Shown here one piece after another: positions 5,775 through 9,736 of a stretch of DNA of 9,736 nt. Source of the DNA: Syntrophomonadaceae bacterium (lineage in GTDB: Bacteria; Bacillota; Ch66; Ch109). The position numbers and the translations under genes are program-made. The notes beneath the pieces were generated by a model. The model ran no database searches. It saw only the letters and a list, made by a program, of their open reading frames with translations, and was not told where the DNA came from. The stretch is from the NCBI GenBank assembly GCA_012512295.1, contig JAAZDI010000264.1, positions 1-9,736 on the forward strand, in the 5' to 3' direction. The number at the start of each line of letters is the position of its first letter. Within the stretch, counting starts at the first letter, position 1.

Positions 5775-5803
5775 AATTTACCATTGATTATAGGTGATGT
5801 CAA
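5775..5803 (-). promoter_or_regulatory. Promoter of the SOD gene
   Basis: On the minus strand a perfect TTGACA (5798-5803) is followed after 17 bp by TAAATT (5775-5780). Transcription would begin near 5768, leaving a leader of about 100 nt. A TATAAT string also lies at the proximal side of the spacer, but has no -35 partner at the right distance. No clear PerR or Fur box is visible. Confidence 0.6.
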
Positions 5804-5890
5804 TACAAATTTGATAAAAAATAAATAAATGGTGTTAATTAACTAGTAGATTGAAAACGCCAATATGTAGTTTCTTAAATTTAATCCAAA

Positions 5891-5931
5891 TTAAAAAACC
5901 CCTGCCTCTATAAGAGAGGGGTTGCTTTATT
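5891..5931 (-). terminator. Orphan intrinsic terminator upstream of the SOD promoter
   Basis: AACCCCT (5897-5903) pairs with AGGGGTT (5917-5923); an inner CTCT/AGAG-type pairing is also possible. On the minus strand it is followed by TTTTTTAA, a strong U tract; on the plus strand by GCTTTATTT. No gene ends near it on either strand: SOD starts 220 bp to its left and the flavoprotein gene starts 540 bp to its right. Confidence 0.6.
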
Positions 5932-5974
5932 TATAACTTAAGGTGGAGCAGAATCTTTATTTACAGTCTTACGT

Positions 5975-6002
5975 TTCAGCGGAACTGCACAAGTTAACTA
6001 AC
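5975..6002 (-). repeat. Copy 2 of a 28-bp interspersed element (partner at 9555-9582)
   Basis: Plus-strand TTCAGCGGAACTGCAC followed by AAGTTAACTAAC matches 22 of 28 positions with 9555-9582. On the minus strand both copies are followed, after a variable stretch, by CTCCAC and a TTATA/ATAAAG-rich run (here at about 5928-5948), so the similarity seems to extend to about 60-85 bp. Confidence 0.5.
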
Positions 6003-6072
6003 AAAATTTTTCTTGGCCCTGGATATAAGAAGGAACTCTACTCGAAGTTCGCGAATATTTAATGATTCTAAC

Positions 6073-6094
6073 CTCAAGTTAATCTCAAGTTAAT
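6073..6094. repeat. Exact 11-bp tandem duplication
   Basis: CTCAAGTTAAT occurs twice head to tail at 6073-6083 and 6084-6094. Confidence 0.85.
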
Positions 6095-6108
6095 TAGGAA
6101 AATTTGGC

Positions 6109-6201
6109 TTACGCCAGCCTTTGGCTCAGACGGAAGATGATGTAGCCGCATTTTTCATGTTGTGAGCTGCATTTACGCCAGGCCTTTAGCGCAGGTGGAA
6201 G
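6109..6201. repeat. Imperfect direct repeat with 64-bp period
   Basis: Positions 6109-6136 and 6173-6201 share TTACGCCAG, CCTTT, GC, CAG and GGAAG with one inserted base and a few substitutions. The interval carries a second internal similarity (GTAGCCGCATTT at about 6142 against GAGCTGCATTT at about 6163). It may be a worn tandem repeat of a GC-richer element inserted in the AT-rich spacer. Confidence 0.5.
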
Positions 6202-6235
6202 CCCTCGTTGTCCTTACTGTTTATTTACTTGCTTA

Positions 6236-6400
6236 TCAGAAAGTCATATCTATAATCAGAAAATTATTCGGAAAGTCACAATTCAGAAAGTTATAATCCA
6301 GAATATTATAACAATGTTATACTAAGTAAAGTTTTAATCAAAAAGTTACAATTAGAAAATTGCAAAGGTTTTAATCAGAAAGTTCACTTATACTTTCTGA
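6236..6400. repeat. AT-rich degenerate array ending in a 9-bp hairpin
   Basis: Variants of TCAGAAAGTTAYAAT recur about eight times from 6236 to 6383 (TCAGAAAGTCATA, TCAGAAAATTAT, TCGGAAAGTCACAAT, TCAGAAAGTTATAA, TCAAAAAGTTACAAT and so on). The last copy, TCAGAAAGT at 6375-6383, pairs perfectly with ACTTTCTGA at 6392-6400 around an 8-nt loop. The array lies 60-225 bp before the flavoprotein start. It could hold regulator sites for that gene or be neutral. Confidence 0.5.
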
Positions 6401-6405
6401 ACTGT

Positions 6406-6433
6406 AATAAATGAAATGCAATAAATGAAATGT
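6406..6433. repeat. 14-bp tandem duplication before the flavoprotein gene
   Basis: AATAAATGAAATGC (6406-6419) is followed directly by AATAAATGAAATGT (6420-6433), 13 of 14 bases identical. It lies 28 bp upstream of the start codon. Confidence 0.8.
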
Positions 6434-6461
6434 AAAAAATCTGCAAGGCGGGGGTGGGAAA

Positions 6462-7994
6462 ATGGCCCGATTGGTGGTGATTGGCGGAGTAGCCGCCGGG
6501 ATGAGTGCCGCGGCTAAGGCTCGGCGAACCAATCCTGAACTTGAAATAATCGTTTATACCGAGGAAAAACACATCTCTTACGGGGCCTGTGGCTTACCAT
6601 ACTATATTTCGGGGGAGATTGAGCAGGAAAGCCGACTGATTGCCCGAACCATAGAACAGTTTGCCGCTCAGCAGATCAAGGTGTATCCGCGTCACCGGGT
6701 CGATAAGCTTAACCCGGCGTCCCAGACAATTCAGGTGGTGAGTCTGGAGACCGGTGAACAAACCGAGGTATCCTATGACAGTCTGGTCATCGCCACCGGG
6801 GCTTCAGCCTTGATCCCGCCGGTGCCCGGCCGGGCGCGGCCAGGGGTATTTAAGCTCCGGAATGTTGAAGATGGCATGGCCATTCGGCGATATATAGAAG
6901 AGAAAAAACCCCGGTCCGGGGTTATTGTAGGCGGCGGATATATCGGCCTGGAAATGGTAGAGACGCTTCACCGGCATGGCCTATCCGTCACGGTCGTTGA
7001 GATGGCGCCGCAGATTGTCCCGAACATGGATGAAGATATGGCAGCCCTTGTCCAACAGTATCTGATTGACAGAGGGATTCAGGTTTTTACTCAGGAAAAA
7101 GTACTCGCTCTGGTCGGCGAGGAGGTGGCGGCGAATGATAACCGGGCAGCAGGCGACCAGTTGCGGACAACTCTAGATGCCGGTCCGGGTAATGCGGCTG
7201 TTGATCTGGTTCAGGGCAAAACGGCTGTTGATCTGGTTCAGGGTAAAGCGGCTTTGGTTCAGGGTAAAGCGGCCGATGCTTCTTTGACCAGGCCTCAAGA
7301 AATGGGAGATATCGGTTTTTCACCGGTCCGGCGGGTGTTAACCGACCGCCGTGAACTGGCTGCTGAGCTGGTAATCCTGGCCACTGGAGTAATCCCTAAC
7401 ACCCGCCTGGCCCAGGCAGCCGGGATCGAATTGGGGGTGCGGCAGGCAATTCGGGTGAACAATCGGATGGCCACCAGTGTCCATGGGATTTATGCGGCCG
7501 GGGATTGTGCGGTCGCCACCCACCTGGTCACCGGGGAAGAGGTTTATATTCCGCTGGGGACCACGGCCAATAAGCAGGGGCGAACCGCCGGAGAAAACGC
7601 GGCCGGGGGCAACGCTGTGTTTAAAGGGGTGGTCGGCACGGGAATTGCCAAAGTGCTGGAACTGGAAATCGCCCGAACCGGTCTAACCGAGCGGGAATGT
7701 CTATTGAAAAACATTAGTTATTCCACAAAAACCATACGGAGCAAAACTCGGGCGGGTTATTACCCGGGAGCAGCCAACATCCACCTCAAAGTAATCGCCG
7801 AAAAACCCAGCGGGCGTCTTTTGGGAGCGCAAATTGTCGGCTATACTGGGGCTGGCAAAAGGATTGACGTTTTTGCCGCGGCCCTGACACTCGGGGCTAA
7901 GCTTGAGCAATTAAAAGATTTGGATCTGGCTTATGCTCCTCCGTTTTCCCCGGTTTATGACCCGATTCTGATAGCGATAAATCAGTTTTTTTGA
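6462..7994 (+). CDS. CoA-disulfide reductase / NADH oxidase-like flavoprotein with a repeat insertion
   Basis: The 510-residue product belongs to the single-cysteine pyridine nucleotide-disulfide oxidoreductases. FAD-binding VVIGGVAAG is at 5-13, the active-site SYGACGLPYY places the cysteine exactly at residue 43 as in CoA-disulfide reductase, the NAD(P)H site VIVGGGYIG is at 154-162, and the second FAD motif YAAGDC is at 344-349. The C-terminal dimerisation domain ends with YAPPFSPVYDP, whose tyrosine suits CoADR. CoA-disulfide or persulfide reduction, or NADH oxidation to water or peroxide, are the likely reactions; sequence alone does not separate them. Relatives have about 440-450 residues. 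Here some 60-70 extra residues (about 222-290) interrupt the NAD domain before LVILATGVIPNT, including the repeat AVDLVQGK. No rhodanese domain is present. The ATG has GGGGGTGGG about 4 nt upstream. The gene is GC-rich compared with its neighbours. Confidence 0.88.
   Translation: MARLVVIGGVAAGMSAAAKARRTNPELEIIVYTEEKHISYGACGLPYYISGEIEQESRLIARTIEQFAAQQIKVYPRHRVDKLNPASQTIQVVSLETGEQTEVSYDSLVIATGASALIPPVPGRARPGVFKLRNVEDGMAIRRYIEEKKPRSGVIVGGGYIGLEMVETLHRHGLSVTVVEMAPQIVPNMDEDMAALVQQYLIDRGIQVFTQEKVLALVGEEVAANDNRAAGDQLRTTLDAGPGNAAVDLVQGKTAVDLVQGKAALVQGKAADASLTRPQEMGDIGFSPVRRVLTDRRELAAELVILATGVIPNTRLAQAAGIELGVRQAIRVNNRMATSVHGIYAAGDCAVATHLVTGEEVYIPLGTTANKQGRTAGENAAGGNAVFKGVVGTGIAKVLELEIARTGLTERECLLKNISYSTKTIRSKTRAGYYPGAANIHLKVIAEKPSGRLLGAQIVGYTGAGKRIDVFAAALTLGAKLEQLKDLDLAYAPPFSPVYDPILIAINQFF
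7194..7268 (+). repeat. In-frame tandem repeat (27+27+21 bp) inside the flavoprotein gene
   Basis: Unit 1 (7194-7220) and unit 2 (7221-7247) differ at two bases, one of which turns the first Ala into Thr, and encode AAVDLVQGK and TAVDLVQGK. Unit 3 (7248-7268) has lost six bases in frame and encodes AALVQGK. The high DNA identity indicates recent duplication by slippage or unequal exchange. Confidence 0.9.
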
Positions 7995-8025
7995 TTATTT
8001 AAATTATTCAAAAAGTTTCCTTATA

Positions 8026-8098
8026 AGCGAAGGATCCTTCCGACGCTGAGAAGTAAAATCCTCCGCTAACGCTCAGGATGACATATGTTCGCTGTTTT
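8026..8098 (+). terminator. Structured repeat acting as likely terminator of the flavoprotein gene
   Basis: AGCGAA (8026-8031) pairs with TTCGCT (8088-8093), and is followed by GTTTTTA. Nested inside are ATCC/GGAT and CTGAG (8046-8050) with CTCAG (8072-8076); a perfect palindrome GAAGGATCCTTC spans 8029-8040. On the minus strand the element begins GTCATCCTGAGCG and ends GAAGGATCCTTCGC, which recalls a short GTCATYCTGAGCG...GAAGGATC repeat that I remember as widespread in bacterial genomes. Termination is inferred from the stem plus T run. Confidence 0.5.
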
Positions 8099-8103
8099 TA
8101 TAA

Positions 8104-8182
8104 GACCTTTGCAAATAAGTTGTGGGGGTAAGGTTGCAGATGCGTCTTCAAGAGGGGCAAGATCTAGGACCTTTTGCAAATA
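8104..8182. repeat. Short direct repeat flanking 50 bp before the hemerythrin gene
   Basis: GACCTTTGCAAATA at 8104-8117 recurs as GACCTTTTGCAAATA at 8168-8182. A GGTAAGG(GG)TTGCA motif likewise occurs at about 8126-8138 and again at 8227-8240, where its AAGGGG part serves as the ribosome site. The 254-bp spacer before the gene shows no other recognisable feature. Confidence 0.45.
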
Positions 8183-8248
8183 GTAGGATTTGCCATATGC
8201 TTATCAAAGATATACTCTAAATTACAGGTAAGGGGTTGCATCTTTTTT

Positions 8249-8638
8249 ATGATTAAATGGAAAGAAGAGTATCGGTTAGGCGTACCGACTATTGATGAAC
8301 AGCACCAAAAATTATTTGAGATCGCTAACCGGGCCTATGAACTATTAAAAAATGAGGTGCGGTTAGATAAATACGACAAGATTACAGAAATAATAGCAGA
8401 ACTGAAAGACTATACCATATATCATTTCCAAACAGAAGAAGAATACATGAAGAGTATTGGATATCAGAAGTTTTTATCCCATAAAGTTTATCATGACGAT
8501 TTTATAGAAAAGGTGAATAACGTTGACCTAAATCAAATTGAAGATAACCAGGATAAGTACCTGCTCGGGGTATTAGACTTTGTAGTCAATTGGATTGATA
8601 GACATATTCTAGGTCAGGATAAACTGATTGTCAGTTGA
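8249..8638 (+). CDS. Bacteriohemerythrin
   Basis: The 129-residue product is a single-domain hemerythrin, a four-helix cytoplasmic oxygen-binding protein with a non-heme diiron site. All seven expected ligands are in place: H19 (DEQH), H59 and E63 (HFQTEE), H78 and H82 (HKVYH), and H119 with D124 (HILGQD). MIKWKEEYRLGVPTID is the classic N-terminus. An open frame continues upstream to 8174, but that extension does not resemble the family, so ATG 8249 is chosen. Its ribosome site is mediocre, AAGGGG at 8230-8235 with a wide 13-nt gap containing six T residues, which suggests low or controlled translation. The roles proposed for such proteins are oxygen sensing, storage or delivery to detoxifying enzymes; the surrounding genes fit oxygen defence. 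Confidence 0.93.
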   Translation: MIKWKEEYRLGVPTIDEQHQKLFEIANRAYELLKNEVRLDKYDKITEIIAELKDYTIYHFQTEEEYMKSIGYQKFLSHKVYHDDFIEKVNNVDLNQIEDNQDKYLLGVLDFVVNWIDRHILGQDKLIVS

Positions 8639-8670
8639 CAACAAAACTGTTATCAGGGGGGCATTCTTGC

Positions 8671-8694
8671 TGTAAATGTTCCTGTAAATGTTCC
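8671..8694. repeat. Exact 12-bp tandem duplication
   Basis: TGTAAATGTTCC occurs twice head to tail at 8671-8682 and 8683-8694, in the spacer between the hemerythrin and BON genes. Confidence 0.9.
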
Positions 8695-8722
8695 TGCAGG
8701 TTTAACGCGCTTAGCTTTACGA

Positions 8723-8788
8723 ATCAGTATTCTCTATGGCCATTGGGAAATACTAAAATTAAATTTGGTCATAAAGGAGAATACTGAT
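8723..8788 (+). promoter_or_regulatory. Leader hairpin sequestering the Shine-Dalgarno and AUG of the BON gene
   Basis: ATCAGTATTCTC (8723-8734) is a perfect reverse complement of GAGAATACTGAT (8777-8788); a U-G pair (8735/8776) extends it. Beyond a 3-nt AAA bulge (8773-8775) a second 7-bp helix joins ATGGCCA (8736-8742) with TGGTCAT (8766-8772) through one G-U pair, leaving a 23-nt AT-rich loop. The right arm contains most of the AAGGAGA ribosome site (8774-8780) and the first two bases of the ATG (8787-8789). In RNA this would hide the translation start. It could act as a thermosensor, a protein- or sRNA-controlled switch, or, as DNA, a repressor site. Confidence 0.6.
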
Positions 8789-9290
8789 GTCTGATAGGAA
8801 TATCAGTAATGAGTTGCAACAGCAGGTGCAGTCCTTGCTGGAAAAGGACAAAGATTTACGGGGTTACGGCCTGAAAGCAGATGTTGTCCAGGGAGAAGTG
8901 CAGCTTCAAGGGGTAGTTGACACGCTCCAGGAAAAAGAACGGGCGGAAGAATTGGTTCAGCAGGTGCCCGGGATAAAAGGAGTGGTCAATGCGATATCCA
9001 TAAGTACTGACGGGGCGATTACGGACAAAAACGTAGCTATGGAAGTGCAAGAAGAGCTGGAATTAAGTCCAGACGTTAATATCAGGCATATTGGTGCTGA
9101 ACTCACCGGGGGCAATGGAACAGTGGTATTAAAAGGACAGGCAGATGATCCCGACGAAATGGAAGCTGCCAGAAAGGCTGCCTCTAAAGCCCGGGGAGTA
9201 ACTAAGGTTGTAAGCCAGGTTAAGCTCGGGGGAGAAGCGTTAGACCTACCGGGTATCTTCCATAGCCAAGTCAATAACGATAGGGATTAA
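8787..9290 (+). CDS. Protein with two BON domains
   Basis: The 167-residue product contains two consecutive BON domains, about 6-75 and 80-148. Each has the helix-strand pattern and central glycine motif: GEVQLQGVVDTLQEKERAEEL followed by PGIKGVVNAI, then GTVVLKGQADDPDEMEAA followed by RGVTKVVSQVKL. BON domains bind phospholipid or other hydrophobic partners and are common in osmotic and envelope stress proteins such as OsmY and Kbp/YgaU. There is no signal peptide, so it should be cytoplasmic, possibly associated with the inner face of the membrane. The last 20 residues (LDLPGIFHSQVNNDRD) are a non-domain tail. Translation may be controlled by the inverted repeat covering its start. No transcription partner is evident; a hairpin follows 60 bp after the stop. 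Confidence 0.85.
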   Translation: MSDRNISNELQQQVQSLLEKDKDLRGYGLKADVVQGEVQLQGVVDTLQEKERAEELVQQVPGIKGVVNAISISTDGAITDKNVAMEVQEELELSPDVNIRHIGAELTGGNGTVVLKGQADDPDEMEAARKAASKARGVTKVVSQVKLGGEALDLPGIFHSQVNNDRD

Positions 9291-9351
9291 AGGGCATTGA
9301 TATTTAATTTAATAATTTATAGCATTCTATTTTTTACTATTTAATTTTGAT

Positions 9352-9389
9352 TATAAGGAAGCAGAAGGACGGTCCCCTGCTTCCTTATA
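9352..9389. terminator. Terminator-like hairpin after the BON gene
   Basis: A perfect 13-bp stem, TATAAGGAAGCAG (9352-9364) with CTGCTTCCTTATA (9377-9389), encloses a 12-nt loop. Neither flank has a strong T tract, so it might end the BON transcript, stop the converging minus-strand transcript, or be a mobile palindromic repeat. Confidence 0.55.
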
Positions 9390-9416
9390 CATTTAACTGA
9401 TAATTGAGTTCAAAAG

Positions 9417-9490
9417 ACCCTACTTTTAACCCTATTTTATAAAATTTTAACCAACCATACTTTTATAATTTTAACCCTACTTTATATTTA
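9417..9490. repeat. AT-rich degenerate repeat, ~20-24-bp unit
   Basis: TTTTAACC followed by (N)CTA/ATACTTTTATAA-type sequence recurs three times (about 9424-9443, 9445-9469 and 9470-9490). On the minus strand the common element is GGGTTAAAA or GGTTAAAA. The array sits downstream of both converging genes, in the 287-bp gap between 9291 and 9577. Confidence 0.55.
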
Positions 9491-9495
9491 TATAA

Positions 9496-9540
9496 GTGGA
9501 GGTCACCTGATTCCAACTTCAAATGGAGTTGAGTCTCCAC
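9496..9540 (-). terminator. Possible terminator of the partial minus-strand gene
   Basis: GTGGAG (9496-9501) pairs with CTCCAC (9535-9540), with an inner CAACT/AGTTG stem (about 9514-9530). On the minus strand it is followed by TTATATAAATATAA, which is U-poor for an intrinsic terminator. It lies about 40 bp past the stop of the gene ending at 9578. Confidence 0.35.
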
Positions 9541-9554
9541 CTGAAATTCCGATG

Positions 9555-9582
9555 TTCAGTGCAACTGTACGCGTTCACTAAC
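9555..9582 (-). repeat. Copy 1 of a 28-bp interspersed element overlapping a stop codon
   Basis: The element matches 5975-6002 at 22 of 28 positions. Its core GTTCAGTGCAACTGTAC (9554-9570) is an imperfect palindrome (GTnCAGT...ACTGnAC). The minus-strand end GTTAGTGAAC contains the TAG stop of the gene at 9578-9736, so the repeat begins exactly at a gene's 3' end. Confidence 0.5.
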
Positions 9583-9736
9583 GGGGATCGTAGCCCACGA
9601 CGGACCAGATGCCGGTCTCATCCGGTCGAACGAGGCGTTTCAGGTAGACTTGTTTGATTGGGCCGGCTTTCAGTCCCACAATTGCTTCCACACCAGTGTT
9701 TTTAATTATGCTGGTGGGGCCTACCGCGGGTGGCTC
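9578..9736 (-). CDS. C-terminal part of an unidentified minus-strand protein (partial)
   Basis: Read from the window edge on the minus strand, 52 codons stay open and end at TAG (9578-9580). The residues include VGLKAGPIKQVYLKRLVRP and then ETGIWSVVGYDPR at the very C-terminus. The frame is GC-rich with coding-like codon choice. The alternating polar/hydrophobic pattern and the final IWSVVGYDP look like the end of a small beta-rich domain, of the kind seen at the end of secreted or lipoprotein-type proteins of Clostridia; I cannot name the family. The start lies beyond position 9736. Confidence 0.7.
   Translation of the reverse strand, partial: EPPAVGPTSIIKNTGVEAIVGLKAGPIKQVYLKRLVRPDETGIWSVVGYDPR

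Larger units (their letters stand above)
5924..6461. other. 538-bp non-coding spacer rich in repeats
   Basis: No reading frame here has a ribosome site or recognisable product. The stretch holds a copy of an element also found at 9555-9582, an exact 11-bp duplication, a 64-bp-period repeat pair, an AT-rich degenerate array and a hairpin close to the flavoprotein gene. It may also contain an untranslated minus-strand transcript ending at the terminator at 5897-5923. I recognise no known riboswitch or RNA family in it. Confidence 0.5.

Noticed and set aside
5672..5803. 44-residue N-terminal extension of the SOD frame from TTG 5803
   Set aside because: The extension has no SOD similarity, its start has no ribosome site and overlaps a TTGACA promoter, while a perfect AGGAGG points to TTG 5671.
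6384..6572. Minus-strand frame of 62 codons over the flavoprotein start
   Set aside because: It overlaps the flavoprotein ribosome site and first codons, has no ribosome site and no recognisable product.
8100..8245. Riboswitch before the hemerythrin gene
   Set aside because: Repeated GACCTTTGCAAATA and GGTAAGG motifs drew attention, but I could not match them to a known aptamer core or find a terminator/anti-terminator pair.
8174..8248. N-terminal extension of hemerythrin from ATG 8174
   Set aside because: The family starts at MIKWKEEYRLGV; the upstream residues look like translated spacer and contain repeat sequence.
8635..8663. TTGACA at 8635-8640 as promoter of the BON gene
   Set aside because: It overlaps the hemerythrin stop codon and no -10-like hexamer lies 15-19 bp downstream.
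8700..8750. Sigma-B-type promoter for the BON gene
   Set aside because: GTTTAA (8700-8705) and GGGAAA (8745-8750) exist but are about 39 bp apart, far from the 13-15 bp required.
9417..9490. Telomere-like GGGTTAAAA repeats
   Set aside because: The units are irregular and few, located inside a bacterial intergenic region; chance AT-rich tandem repeat is the simpler view.

Overview
The window looks like a chromosomal segment of an anaerobic, low-to-moderate-GC Gram-positive bacterium of the Clostridia (Peptococcaceae/Desulfotomaculum-like is my best guess). The reasons are strong purine-rich Shine-Dalgarno sites (AAGGAGG, AGGAGG, AAGGGGG), TTG starts, sigma-A-like promoters, AT-rich spacers full of short repeats, and the gene content (rubrerythrin, bacteriohemerythrin, a CoA-disulfide-reductase-like flavoprotein). 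The taxonomic call is inference; no rRNA or other marker is present.

Layout. 1-50: tail of a plus-strand gene. 110-1608: promoter plus a two-gene toxin-antitoxin operon of HigBA type, in which the antitoxin carries a C-terminal ImmA/IrrE (M78) metallopeptidase-like domain. 1695-3147: two minus-strand genes, an FMN nitroreductase and a secreted lipoprotein. 3421-3984: a two-CBS-domain protein with its promoter and terminator. 4248-5671: rubrerythrin and an atypical Fe/Mn superoxide dismutase, both minus. 5672-6461: a 790-bp stretch without a recognisable gene, holding the SOD promoter, an orphan terminator and several repeat blocks. 6462-7994: a CoA-disulfide reductase/NADH oxidase-like flavoprotein with an unusual repeat-bearing insertion. 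8249-8638: bacteriohemerythrin. 8787-9290: a double-BON-domain protein whose ribosome-binding site and start codon lie inside a long inverted repeat. 9578-9736: the C-terminal end of a minus-strand gene that runs out of the window.

Theme. Nitroreductase, rubrerythrin, SOD, CoADR-like flavoprotein and hemerythrin are all plausible parts of an oxygen/peroxide/redox-stress defence in an anaerobe. They are separate transcription units on both strands, so this is a functional neighbourhood, not an operon. The toxin-antitoxin unit is AT-rich and the flavoprotein gene is visibly GC-rich compared with their surroundings.

The most notable non-coding signals are: (i) a roughly 20-bp imperfect hairpin that would bury the Shine-Dalgarno and AUG of the BON gene; (ii) degenerate tandem repeats that echo the last codons of rubrerythrin and of the lipoprotein just downstream of their stop codons; (iii) an in-frame 27/27/21-bp repeat inside the flavoprotein; and (iv) many exact 11-14-bp tandem duplications in spacers. 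Together these suggest a genome prone to short tandem duplication. I did not find a mobile element, CRISPR array, RNA gene or a clearly new multi-gene system.
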